This document shows positions 5,373-12,590 of a DNA stretch of 19,010 nucleotides, in pieces. The translations under genes and the position numbers were made by a program. The stretch lies in assembly GCA_031273645.1 (NCBI GenBank), contig JAISRM010000206.1, positions 1 through 19,010 on the forward strand, written 5' to 3'. Position 1 is the stretch's first letter, and each line of letters starts with the position of its first letter. The stretch is from Endomicrobium sp. (GTDB taxonomy: Bacteria; Elusimicrobiota; Endomicrobiia; Endomicrobiales; Endomicrobiaceae). The notes beneath the pieces were generated by a model. It ran no database searches, had not been told where the DNA came from, and was given only the letters and a program-made list of their open reading frames with translations.

Positions 5373-7022
5373 ATGAGAAGCGATCAGATAAAAAAAGGCG
5401 CGGTGCGCGCTCCAAACAGATGTTTGCTTTATTCGACAGGGGTAAGCCCTAAGGATTTAAATAAACCTTTTATAGGCATAGCGTCTTCTTTTACCGATTT
5501 GGTTCCCGGCCATGTAAATATGCGCGATTTGGAAAGATATATTGAACGAGGCGTTGCCGCAGGCGGCGGAGTTCCTTTTATTTTCGGCGCGCCGGCTGTC
5601 TGCGACGGCATAGCTATGGGACACAGCGGCATGCATTATTCTTTAGGTTCAAGGGAAATAATCGCCGATTTAGTTGAAACCGTCGCAAACGCGCACATGC
5701 TTGACGGTCTTGTTTTATTGTCAAACTGCGATAAAGTTACGCCCGGCATGCTTATGGCGGCTGCGCGTTTAAACATACCTTCAATAGTCGTTACCGCCGG
5801 CGCGATGTACACGGGCATGTACGAACACAAAAGACGTTCGATGGTCAGAGACACTTTTGAAGCCGTCGGACAGTTTCAAGCCGGAAAAATTGACGAAACA
5901 AAACTTGCCGAACTTGAAATTGCGGCCTGCCCCGGCGCCGGAGCATGTCAGGGAATGTACACCGCAAACACGATGGCATGTCTTACCGAAACTTTAGGCA
6001 TGTCTTTAACCGGCTGCGCTGCGGCTTTGGCGGTAAGCGCAAAGAAAAAACGTATAGCTTATGAATCGGGGATAAGAGCGGTAGAACTTGTGAAAGAAAA
6101 TATAAAGCCGAGAGATATTTTAACTTTAGACGCTTTTAAAAACGCAATTGTCATGGACATGTCTTTAGGCGGCTCGACAAATACCGTTTTACATTTGCCC
6201 GCAATAGCAAATGAAGCAGGAATAACCCTTTCGCTTGATTTGTTTGATAAGATCTCTAAAACGACTCCGCAGATATGCTGTTTAGAGCCTGCGGGAGATC
6301 ATTATATGGAAGATTTAGACAATGCCGGCGGAGTGCCTGCCGTGATGTCTGCGATAAAAGATAAACTCGTTTCGTCAAAAACAGTCAACGGGACAGACGT
6401 TAAAGAAATTGCCGAAAATTCTAAGATTTTAGATGAAGACGTAATAAGAGCAAAAGTTCCCTATAAAAATGAAGGCGGCATTGCAATATTAAAAGGAAAT
6501 ATCGCTGTCTGCGGGGCGGTTGTAAAGCAGGCTGCGGTCAGCGAAAAAATGAAAGTTTTTTCCGGCAAAGCGCGCGTTTTTAATTCTGAAGACGACGCAA
6601 TGAAAGCAATACTTGATAAAAAAATAGTTTCCGGCGACGTTGTCGTCATAAGATACGAAGGTCCTGCAGGCGGACCGGGAATGAGAGAAATGCTTTCGCC
6701 GACGAGCGCTCTTACGGGCATGGGTTTAACCGACAGCGTTGCGCTGCTTACCGACGGACGTTTTTCCGGCGGAACAAGAGGTCCTTGCATAGGTCATATT
6801 TCTCCGGAAGCCGCTTCAGGCGGCGCGATAGCGGCAATTAACGAAGGCGACATTATTGAAATAAATATACCCGAAAGAACTTTAAACGTTAAACTGACCG
6901 ACGAGCAGATAAAAGAAAGGCTTGCAAAAGCCGTTAAGCCTGAACCCAAAGTTAAAACCGGCTACATGGCAAGATATGCAAAACTTGTGCAGTCAGCCGA
7001 CACCGGAGCAATTTTAAAATAA
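5373..7022 (+). CDS. ilvD: Dihydroxy-acid dehydratase
   Basis: Dehydrates 2,3-dihydroxy-isovalerate and 2,3-dihydroxy-3-methylvalerate to the 2-keto acids of valine and isoleucine; an iron-sulfur enzyme of the IlvD/Edd family. Family motifs are SNCDKVTPGM with Cys119, CPGAGACQGMYTANTM with Cys192, and the C-terminal LTDGRFSGGTRGPCIGHISPEAA. The 549-aa length is typical. The usual Pro-Cys-Asn-His near residue 45-50 is Pro-Gly-His here, and a Cys occurs instead at APAVCDGIAMG (Cys77), a pattern I associate with the archaeal-type branch; cluster ligation may therefore differ from the E. coli enzyme. ATG 5373 has GAGGG 7 nt upstream. The last ~34 bases of the gene are the start of a 90-bp unit that is triplicated downstream. 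It heads Block B, with its own likely promoter. Confidence 0.96.
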   Translation: MRSDQIKKGAVRAPNRCLLYSTGVSPKDLNKPFIGIASSFTDLVPGHVNMRDLERYIERGVAAGGGVPFIFGAPAVCDGIAMGHSGMHYSLGSREIIADLVETVANAHMLDGLVLLSNCDKVTPGMLMAAARLNIPSIVVTAGAMYTGMYEHKRRSMVRDTFEAVGQFQAGKIDETKLAELEIAACPGAGACQGMYTANTMACLTETLGMSLTGCAAALAVSAKKKRIAYESGIRAVELVKENIKPRDILTLDAFKNAIVMDMSLGGSTNTVLHLPAIANEAGITLSLDLFDKISKTTPQICCLEPAGDHYMEDLDNAGGVPAVMSAIKDKLVSSKTVNGTDVKEIAENSKILDEDVIRAKVPYKNEGGIAILKGNIAVCGAVVKQAAVSEKMKVFSGKARVFNSEDDAMKAILDKKIVSGDVVVIRYEGPAGGPGMREMLSPTSALTGMGLTDSVALLTDGRFSGGTRGPCIGHISPEAASGGAIAAINEGDIIEINIPERTLNVKLTDEQIKERLAKAVKPEPKVKTGYMARYAKLVQSADTGAILK

Positions 7023-7259
7023 AGCAGCAGCTCTGCTTGTCTGCCCGCGCAGTTTTTCAAAAAAAGCGGCGGAGCCGCTGCAGTCAGCCGACACTGGAGC
7101 AGTTTTAAAATAAAGCGGCAGCTTTGCTTGTCTGCCTGCGCAGTTTTTCAAAAAAGCGGCGAAGCCGCTGCAGTCAGCCGACACCGGAGCAGTTTTAAAA
7201 TAAAGCGGCAGCTTTGCTTGTCTGCCCGCGCAGTTTTTCAAAAAAAGCGGCGAAGCCGC
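6989..7259 (+). repeat. Three tandem ~90-bp units derived from the ilvD tail
   Basis: Units are 6989-7079 (91 bp), 7080-7169 (90 bp) and 7170-7259 (90 bp). Each begins with the end of ilvD (GCAGTCAGCCGACAC..., QSADTGA(I/V)LK and a TAA), continues through a second stem (AAGCAG/CTGCTT, 7022-7038 in unit 1; G-U variants in units 2 and 3) and TCTGCCCGCGCAG, and ends with a hairpin AGCGGC-G(G/A)A-GCCGCT. Only unit 1 contains the working stop codon. Later units differ by a few bases, including the change of Ile to Val in the copied coding tail. This is a local tandem amplification of a gene end plus its 3' hairpin. Confidence 0.92.
7059..7079 (-). terminator. Terminator-like hairpin, minus-strand orientation (unit 1 of 3)
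   Basis: Read on the minus strand this is AGCGGC-TCC-GCCGCT followed by a run of T, a textbook intrinsic terminator. The same structure recurs at 7150-7169 and 7241-7259 with a TTC loop. On the plus strand the hairpin has the A run in front and no T run after it, so it should not stop the ilvD transcript. No minus-strand gene nearby needs a terminator, so its function is unclear; it may block antisense transcription. Confidence 0.45.
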
Positions 7260-7282
7260 GCCGCGCGATACGAGAGGATAAT

Positions 7283-7636
7283 ATGATGAATAGAGCGAAA
7301 CTTTGTCTTTGCGCGCTTTTTTTTGCCGCGGTATCAGTTTCTTTTTTGCATGCTCAGGATTTTGAAGAAATTCCGTTTTCAGATTCGGCGGCATCTTACG
7401 AAAATATTGATCCGGCTAAGATGGAAAAGCTCATAGAAGTTTACGATAAAAATTTTAAAGAGATGTCAAAAACTATGACTCAGGAAGAAAAAGACGCTTT
7501 TAACGCTCAACTGTCTTCTATGCTTGTGGAAATTGAAAATAAAAACAAAGATTATCTGGACAAACTTACTGCGCAAGAGAAAGCCGAATATGACGTAAAA
7601 GCGCGTCAAAGGCTTGAAGCTTTGAAATTGAAATAA
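7283..7636 (+). CDS. Small exported helical protein, unknown function
   Basis: A 117-aa protein with a classical signal peptide (MMNRAKLCLCALFFAAVSVSF..., cleavage probably after LHA at about residue 23). The mature part is acidic near its start and then a charged helical segment with regular Lys/Glu spacing (EVYDKNFKEMSKTMTQEEKD and onward), probably coiled-coil. It resembles no family I can name. I chose ATG 7283 because GAGAGGA (7272-7278) lies just upstream and a signal peptide starts there; earlier in-frame codons run back into the tandem repeat and are not plausible. It lies 12 nt before the next exported protein gene and is probably co-transcribed with it. Confidence 0.75.
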   Translation: MMNRAKLCLCALFFAAVSVSFLHAQDFEEIPFSDSAASYENIDPAKMEKLIEVYDKNFKEMSKTMTQEEKDAFNAQLSSMLVEIENKNKDYLDKLTAQEKAEYDVKARQRLEALKLK

Positions 7637-7648
7637 AATATTCCGACG

Positions 7649-8539
7649 ATGCAAATGAAAAAATATATTTTAACGCTGTTGTGTTTAATTTTTACGCTTC
7701 CCGCCGCAAACGCTGCGTCTGCGCCAGACCCTATGGTTTTGCGCGGCAGAGAAATAATGAAGAACGTCCTTATAAAATGGCGGCCTTTTGTAAAAGGCGT
7801 TAAGGACATTTCTATTTCGGCGGCGCAAGAAATTTCTCTCGACGGAGAAAAAATAGAAATCAAAAGAGAAACGAGTTTGTCGGGAGAAAAATTCAGATAT
7901 TCGTCATATGCGCGCTCTGATAAAATTATTCTTGAGACGCACATGATATATGACGGGATCTATTTTTATGTCGTTTCCGATACGGTTGAAAATTCAAAAA
8001 AGAAAGCTTCTTACTTTCAGGCGGAAACTTTTTTAAACGAAGCTATGAGAAAATACGTTAAAGCCGGCTGGGCTGAAGAAAACGTTTATGCGGTTATAGG
8101 CGCGGTAAGGCGCAATTCGGATTTTGTATTTATGGGAAGCCAAAAAGTTGCCGCAAGAGACTGTTACATTGTGAAAGCCGTTTCACACGATAAAAAAACG
8201 GACAAGGGCGCTTTCTATATAGATAAACAGAACAATCTTCTTATAAAGTACGAAAGTTTTTCCGGACAAAAGTTTTCCGTTACGCTTACTAAACAGCAAA
8301 GGCTTAGAACAATTATACAGCCCGTTGAAATAATTATTGAGATAGGATCGGCAATTAAAAATAAAATCGTTTATTCAACGCAGGTAAGCGGGGAATTTCC
8401 TCAAAAAACTTTTGACGCGTCGGCTTTGGGAATTTCTAAGGACGATATAAAAACGACGGAAGAAATTAAACGCTATTATCCGCAAATGCGCGCTTATCAC
8501 GTTAAAATGGCGGAATTTAAAAAGAATTTCGCAATATAG
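7649..8539 (+). CDS. Exported protein resembling outer-membrane lipoprotein-sorting (LolA-fold) proteins
   Basis: A 296-aa protein with a signal peptide (MQMKKYILTLLCLIFTLPAANA, cleavage near residue 22; Met3 is an alternative start). The mature protein is rich in beta-strand stretches: a strand pair around SLDGEKIEIKRETSLSGEKFRYS, then DKIILETHMIYDGIYFYVVS, a central MGSQKVAARDCYIVKAV segment and DKQNNLLIKYE. The pattern of a lipid-binding half barrel with a YIDKQNNLLIK turn is like the LolA/LppX and 'outer membrane lipoprotein-sorting protein' families. Function is inferred from style only: a periplasmic lipid or lipoprotein carrier. No clear Shine-Dalgarno is visible; the gene follows its neighbour by 12 nt. 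It lies 49 nt before ilvB. Confidence 0.6.
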   Translation: MQMKKYILTLLCLIFTLPAANAASAPDPMVLRGREIMKNVLIKWRPFVKGVKDISISAAQEISLDGEKIEIKRETSLSGEKFRYSSYARSDKIILETHMIYDGIYFYVVSDTVENSKKKASYFQAETFLNEAMRKYVKAGWAEENVYAVIGAVRRNSDFVFMGSQKVAARDCYIVKAVSHDKKTDKGAFYIDKQNNLLIKYESFSGQKFSVTLTKQQRLRTIIQPVEIIIEIGSAIKNKIVYSTQVSGEFPQKTFDASALGISKDDIKTTEEIKRYYPQMRAYHVKMAEFKKNFAI

Positions 8540-8554
8540 AAGTTAAAATTAAAC

Positions 8555-8561
8555 AAGGAGG
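8555..8561 (+). promoter_or_regulatory. Strong Shine-Dalgarno unusually far from the ilvB start
   Basis: AAGGAGG is the strongest ribosome binding site in the window, yet the only plausible ilvB ATG (8589) lies 27 nt after its last G. The frame has a stop at 8568 and no ATG/GTG/TTG between. A small stem GGCT (8565-8568) / AGCC (8577-8580) lies in the gap and could shorten the effective distance. A similar ACAAGGAG precedes ilvC at 11481. Confidence 0.5.
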
Positions 8562-8588
8562 AACGGCTAAAGCACAAGCCTAAACGCT

Positions 8589-10322
8589 ATGGAAAAAACA
8601 GGCGCTCAAATTTTAGTTGAAAGTTTATTGAAGGAAAACGTTGAAGTAGTGTTTGGACTTCCCGGAGGCCAGGCTCTTCCAATTTTTGACGCGATTTACG
8701 GTTCTAAACTCAACTTCATTCTCGTAAGGCACGAACAGGCGGCTTCTCATATGGCCGACGGTTACGCGCGTTCAACCGGAAAGCCGGGCGTTTGCATAGT
8801 CACGTCTGGGCCGGGAGCTACAAACATAGTTACGGGGCTGGCCACCGCTTATATGGATTCAGTTCCGATGGTGGCTTTTACAGGTCAGGTCGCGACTTCC
8901 GTTATCGGTCAAGACGCTTTTCAGGAAGCCGATATTACCGGCATTACAAGGCCTATAACAAAACACAATTTTTTAGTTAAAGACGTAAAAGAGCTTGCCA
9001 AAACGATAAAAGAAGCTTTCTACATAGCTTCAACGGGCAGGCCGGGTCCTGTTCTCGTCGATATTCCTATCGACGTCCAAAGGGCTAAATGCGTTTTTTC
9101 ATATCCCGAAAAAGCAAGTATCCGCTCTTATAAGCCCACTTACGGCGGGCATGGCGGACAGATAAAAAAAGCCGCCCGCGCAATTAACAAAAGCGAAAAG
9201 CCCGCGCTTTACATAGGCGCCGGAGTAATCGTTTCAAACGCGGAAAAAGAAATTTTTGAATTGTCAAAAAAAGCCGACATACCGGTTGCAAATACTTTGC
9301 TTGCCGTGGGGGCTTATCCGCGCGACGCGCGTTTAAGCTTGGGGATGCTCGGCATGCACGGAGCTTTTTGCGCAAACAGAGCTATTCAGAACGCCGACGT
9401 CATAATTGCGGTCGGCGCGCGTTTTGACGACAGATGCACGGGCAAAGTGTGCGATTTTGCCAGAAAAGCGGAAATCATACATATAGATATAGATCCCTCG
9501 GCCATATCAAAAGTCGTCGAGATCGACATTCCTGTCGTCGGCGATGCAAAAACTATATTGAAAGAAATGATCCCTCTTATAGAAGAGAAAAAAAGAAATA
9601 TGTGGATCAAAACCGTCGATTCGTGGAAAGCCGAACATTCTTTCACATACGAAAGAAACGACGATAAACTTCACCCGCAGTACGTTATTGAAAAAATTTC
9701 CGAACTTACAAAAGGCGAAGCGATAGTCGCTACCGAAGTAGGCCAGCACCAAATGTGGGCTGCGCAATATTATAAAGCCGCAAAGTCGAGGCTCTTTTTA
9801 AGTTCCGGAGGTTTAGGCACTATGGGCTTTGGCTATCCTGCGGCCATAGGCGCAAAGTTTGGAAATCCCGATAAAGAAGTTATAACTATCGCCGGAGACG
9901 GTTCTTTTCAGATGAACATGCAGGAAATGGCGGTGTCGGTTTTAAACGCAGTTGCGGTAAAAACTGTTATACTTAACAATCAGTATCTTGGCAATGTCCG
10001 TCAGTGGCAGGAAATGTTTTACGGTAAAAGATATTCTCATACGTGCCTTGCGCGCCGCAAAGAGTGTCCTCCGCTTTGCAATACCCCCGACAGAGACAAA
10101 TGTCCGGTTTATCTTCCCGATTTTGTAAAATGGGCGCAAAGTTACGGAGTTTTGGGAATACGCGTTACGAAAAAAAGCGAAGTTGAACCGGCAATTAAAC
10201 AAATGCTTGAATCAAAACAGCCCGTTGTTGTTGACATATGGGTTGAAATTGAAGAAAATATATTTCCGATGGTTCCCGCCGGCGCAAGTCTTGACGAAAT
10301 TATAACGCGCCTTAACGGTTAA
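8589..10322 (+). CDS. ilvB: Acetolactate synthase (acetohydroxyacid synthase), large catalytic subunit
   Basis: Condenses two pyruvates to acetolactate, or pyruvate and 2-oxobutyrate to acetohydroxybutyrate, the first common step of valine/leucine and isoleucine synthesis. ThDP-dependent with an FAD-binding middle domain. The catalytic Glu49 is in RHEQAASHMADGYAR; FQEADI (111-116) and RPGPVLVDIPIDVQ (151-164) are family marks; the ThDP-binding motif runs from GDGSF (437-441) to NN (463-464). The length of 577 aa is normal. Oddities are LGNVRQWQ (Asn469 where Met is usual) and a Cys-rich insert at 486-505 with CxxxxxxCxxxCxxxxxxxC spacing, just before PDFVKWAQSYG. It is followed 39 nt later by its regulatory subunit ilvN. 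The start at 8589 matches the family's MEKTGAQILVESL N-terminus. Confidence 0.96.
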   Translation: MEKTGAQILVESLLKENVEVVFGLPGGQALPIFDAIYGSKLNFILVRHEQAASHMADGYARSTGKPGVCIVTSGPGATNIVTGLATAYMDSVPMVAFTGQVATSVIGQDAFQEADITGITRPITKHNFLVKDVKELAKTIKEAFYIASTGRPGPVLVDIPIDVQRAKCVFSYPEKASIRSYKPTYGGHGGQIKKAARAINKSEKPALYIGAGVIVSNAEKEIFELSKKADIPVANTLLAVGAYPRDARLSLGMLGMHGAFCANRAIQNADVIIAVGARFDDRCTGKVCDFARKAEIIHIDIDPSAISKVVEIDIPVVGDAKTILKEMIPLIEEKKRNMWIKTVDSWKAEHSFTYERNDDKLHPQYVIEKISELTKGEAIVATEVGQHQMWAAQYYKAAKSRLFLSSGGLGTMGFGYPAAIGAKFGNPDKEVITIAGDGSFQMNMQEMAVSVLNAVAVKTVILNNQYLGNVRQWQEMFYGKRYSHTCLARRKECPPLCNTPDRDKCPVYLPDFVKWAQSYGVLGIRVTKKSEVEPAIKQMLESKQPVVVDIWVEIEENIFPMVPAGASLDEIITRLNG

Positions 10323-10361
10323 AACGCCGCGGGACGCAAATCGGAAAACGGGGAGTTAAAA

Positions 10362-10835
10362 ATGCGTCATACCATATCTGTGCTTGTTGAAAATAAATTC
10401 AGCGTGCTGGCAAGAATATCCACTCTTTTTGCAGCCCGCGGTTTCAATATAGATTCTCTTGCCGTCGGAGAAACCGAAGATCCCGGCATTTCAAGAATGA
10501 CCATAGTGGTAAAAGGCGACGATTGCGTTATCGAACAGGTAAGCAAACAGCTAAATAAGCTGGTTGACGTTATAAAAGTAAACGATTTTAACGGGATAGA
10601 ATACGTCGAGCGCGGGCTTGCGCTTATCAAAATAAACATAAATAAAGCTAACCGCGCCGAAATTATGCAGACTGTAAGCATTTTCAGAACGAGGATCATA
10701 GACGTTTCCCAAGATTCTCTTACCGTAGAAATAACAGGCGACGAAAATAAAATAGAAGCTTTTATAAAAATGGTCATGCCTTACGGCATAAAAGAAGTTT
10801 GCAGAACGGGGATAGTCGCCTTGGCAAGAGGATAA
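10362..10835 (+). CDS. ilvN: Acetolactate synthase, small regulatory subunit
   Basis: Binds valine and activates the large subunit. The 157-aa length is typical of the short IlvN/IlvH type. An ACT domain occupies about residues 3-75 (ISVLVENKFSVLARISTLFAARGFNIDSLAVG, with the Gly/Asn turn expected at an effector site), and the second ACT-like C-terminal domain covers about 80-157 (RIIDVSQDSLTVEITG). The ribosome binding site GGGGAG at 10350-10355 is well placed before ATG 10362. It lies 39 nt downstream of ilvB and acts in the same enzyme complex. Confidence 0.95.
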   Translation: MRHTISVLVENKFSVLARISTLFAARGFNIDSLAVGETEDPGISRMTIVVKGDDCVIEQVSKQLNKLVDVIKVNDFNGIEYVERGLALIKININKANRAEIMQTVSIFRTRIIDVSQDSLTVEITGDENKIEAFIKMVMPYGIKEVCRTGIVALARG

Positions 10836-10873
10836 AACTGCGGTTAAAAGTTTAAAAAGCCTTTTAGCCGGCT

Positions 10874-10891
10874 GCGGCAAAATTTTGCCGC
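10874..10891. terminator. Perfect palindrome GCGGCAAAATTTTGCCGC after ilvN
   Basis: An 18-bp perfect inverted repeat (9 bp each arm), followed on the plus strand by TTTAAAG. In RNA it gives a GC-based stem with an A/U-rich upper part and only three U after it, so termination would be partial at best. It stands in the 95-bp gap between ilvN and the next exported protein gene and could also stabilise the 3' end of the ilvBN message. Confidence 0.4.
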
Positions 10892-10930
10892 TTTAAAGCA
10901 TAAAGCCGCTTGCCTTTTACGGGGGAAATA

Positions 10931-11452
10931 ATGAAAAAATTTATTTCGTGCGCTGTAATGTCGGCATTGTTGGCGTTTTTGTGTCCTTTAATAGTATTGT
11001 CGCAGGAAACTTCGTCTAAAGATGATGAAAACCTTGAGGCTCTTGAGGCTGCGCGCCAAGAAAGGCTTGAGGAATACGGCGAAAAAAAGGCCGAACTTGA
11101 ACTTCAGCTTGCAAAGCTTGTAAAAGACAGAAAAATTGCGGCTAACGATAAAAATTCGGCTTTAGAAAACAAAAGAGCTTTTGAAATACTCGACGTAAGA
11201 AAGCAGCTGAAAGCTTTAAACAAAGAATATGAAATCGACGCGCAGGAGCCTGAAAAGCAGGAAACTGCCGCAAAAGTTTCAGACAAGAAAAAGGCCGACC
11301 CCGAAATCGACATTGATTTTTACGCAAAGGAATTTGAAAGAGAAAAACTAAAAATGGAAGGCGGCAATATTGAAAATTCGCAAACCGCCGCCGCGCCGGT
11401 AAAAAAGAAAGCGCCGGCTAAGAAAAAAGCGTTCGCAAAAAAGAAAAAATAA
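10931..11452 (+). CDS. Exported coiled-coil protein with lysine-rich tail, unknown function
   Basis: A 173-aa protein with a signal peptide (MKKFISCAVMSALLAFLCPLIVLSQ, cleavage near residue 25). Residues about 32-105 are highly charged and helical (repeated EEAL/RLEE/KAELELQLAKL patterns), probably a coiled coil. The C-terminus is a run of Ala/Pro and lysines (VKKKAPAKKKAFAKKKK) resembling histone H1-like or polyanion-binding tails. I chose ATG 10931 over the earlier in-frame ATG at 10910 because GGGGGAA (10921-10927) is directly upstream and the signal peptide begins here. No family was recognised. It could bind a polyanion or peptidoglycan in the periplasm; that is a guess from composition. 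It is wedged between ilvN and ilvC. Confidence 0.75.
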   Translation: MKKFISCAVMSALLAFLCPLIVLSQETSSKDDENLEALEAARQERLEEYGEKKAELELQLAKLVKDRKIAANDKNSALENKRAFEILDVRKQLKALNKEYEIDAQEPEKQETAAKVSDKKKADPEIDIDFYAKEFEREKLKMEGGNIENSQTAAAPVKKKAPAKKKAFAKKKK

Positions 11453-11482
11453 AAATGCAGCCGGATTATATTAAACCGTTAC

Positions 11483-11488
11483 AAGGAG
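11483..11488 (+). promoter_or_regulatory. Distant Shine-Dalgarno ahead of ilvC
   Basis: AAGGAG in the context ACAAGGAGCAA ends 25 nt before ATG 11514. A second, weaker AGGGA (11496-11500) is 13 nt from the start. The 11-base context matches the one before ilvB (ACAAGGAGGAA) in all but one position. Confidence 0.45.
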
Positions 11489-11513
11489 CAATATCAGGGA
11501 AAAAGAAGCGAAA

Positions 11514-12497
11514 ATGTATTATGAAGCCGACGCCGATTTAAATCTTTTAAAGGGAAAGACGATAGCCGTTATCGGTTACGGAAGCCAGGGGCATGCGCAT
11601 GCGTTAAACTTAAGAGATTCAGGAATAAACGTAATAGTCGCCCAAAGACCGGGAGGCGATAATTATAAAAAAGCCGTCGAAGACGGCTGGAATCCGCTCA
11701 GCGCCGCGCAAGCCGCAAAGCAGGCCGATTGGGTGCATATACTTTTGCCCGACGAAGTTCAGAAAAAAGTTTGGGACGAGGACATCAGCCCTAATATAAA
11801 AAAAGGAGCCGTTCTCAGTTTTTCGCACGGCTTTAATATACGTTATAAAAGGATAGTTCCCTCTGCGGATTTAGACGTGATCATGATAGCTCCAAAAGGG
11901 CCCGGACATCTTGTAAGAAGGCAATACGTCGAAGGCAAAGGCGTTCCCGATTTAATAGCCGTCGAACAAAACGCAAGCGGAAAAGCAAAAGAGCTTGCTC
12001 TTGCTTACGCCAAAGGCATAGGCGGAACAAGAGGCGGCGTTCTTGAAACTACTTTTACCGAAGAAACGGAAACCGATTTGTTCGGCGAGCAGGCGGTTTT
12101 GTGCGGAGGTTTGGTAGAGCTTATAAATTCGGGTTTTGAAACGCTTGTAGCGGCGGGCTATCAGCCGGAAATCGCTTATTTTGAGTGCTGCCACGAAGTA
12201 AAGCTTATAGTAGATTTAATTTTTGAAGGCGGAATAGGCGCAATGAATTATTCAATTTCCGATACGGCCGAATACGGAGAATACCAGACGGGAAAAAGAA
12301 TAATTACCGATGAAACAAGAAAAGAAATGAAAGCCGTTCTTGCCGATATTCAATCCGGAAAATTTGCAGACAACTGGATAAAAGAAAACGAAAGCGGCAG
12401 ACCAAATTTCAAAAAGTCCAGAGAAGAAATAGCTTCAAGGCTTATTGAAAAAGTCGGTTCAAGGCTTAGAAGCAAAATGGCGTGGATAAAAAAATAA
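11514..12497 (+). CDS. ilvC: Ketol-acid reductoisomerase, class I
   Basis: Isomerises and reduces acetolactate or acetohydroxybutyrate to the dihydroxy acids that IlvD uses. The N-terminal Rossmann domain holds GYGSQGHAHALNLRDSG (21-37); catalytic His106 lies in SFSHGF. The knotted C-terminal domain binds two magnesium ions through Asp188, Glu192 (TDLFGEQ), Glu224 and Glu228 (YFECCHEVK), with Ser249 in SISDTAEYG. The length of 327 aa is that of class I. The cofactor-phosphate loop reads VAQRPGGDNYKKA, longer than the common GLRxGS-type loop and with Asp49 where a Ser often sits, so the NADPH/NADH preference is uncertain. It is followed by a 93-bp structured gap and the PASTA gene. Start context: see the distant Shine-Dalgarno entry. 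Confidence 0.96.
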   Translation: MYYEADADLNLLKGKTIAVIGYGSQGHAHALNLRDSGINVIVAQRPGGDNYKKAVEDGWNPLSAAQAAKQADWVHILLPDEVQKKVWDEDISPNIKKGAVLSFSHGFNIRYKRIVPSADLDVIMIAPKGPGHLVRRQYVEGKGVPDLIAVEQNASGKAKELALAYAKGIGGTRGGVLETTFTEETETDLFGEQAVLCGGLVELINSGFETLVAAGYQPEIAYFECCHEVKLIVDLIFEGGIGAMNYSISDTAEYGEYQTGKRIITDETRKEMKAVLADIQSGKFADNWIKENESGRPNFKKSREEIASRLIEKVGSRLRSKMAWIKK

Positions 12498-12590
12498 ACA
12501 AGCGGTCGTAAAAAAGCGCCTAACCCGGTCGGGCGTCTAAAGGCGAGTTTAGGCGTAAAATTTTACGGTTTTGCATTTTACGGTGTCAAT
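12498..12590 (+). other. Structured gap between ilvC and the PASTA gene
   Basis: It contains CGCCTAA (12517-12523) paired with TTAGGCG (12549-12555) around an inner CCCG-GT-CGGG hairpin (12524-12533), then a perfect 14-bp palindrome CGTAAAATTTTACG (12554-12567). ATTTTACGGT occurs twice near the end, at about 12560-12569 and again about 15 bases later. The nested stems have no good T run. It may slow transcription or act as a regulatory leader for the PASTA gene. Confidence 0.4.

Noticed and set aside
7014..7394. Minus-strand frame of 126 aa with repeated segments
   Set aside because: The internal protein repeats simply mirror the 90-bp DNA tandem; it overlaps the start of a credible exported protein gene and has no SD.
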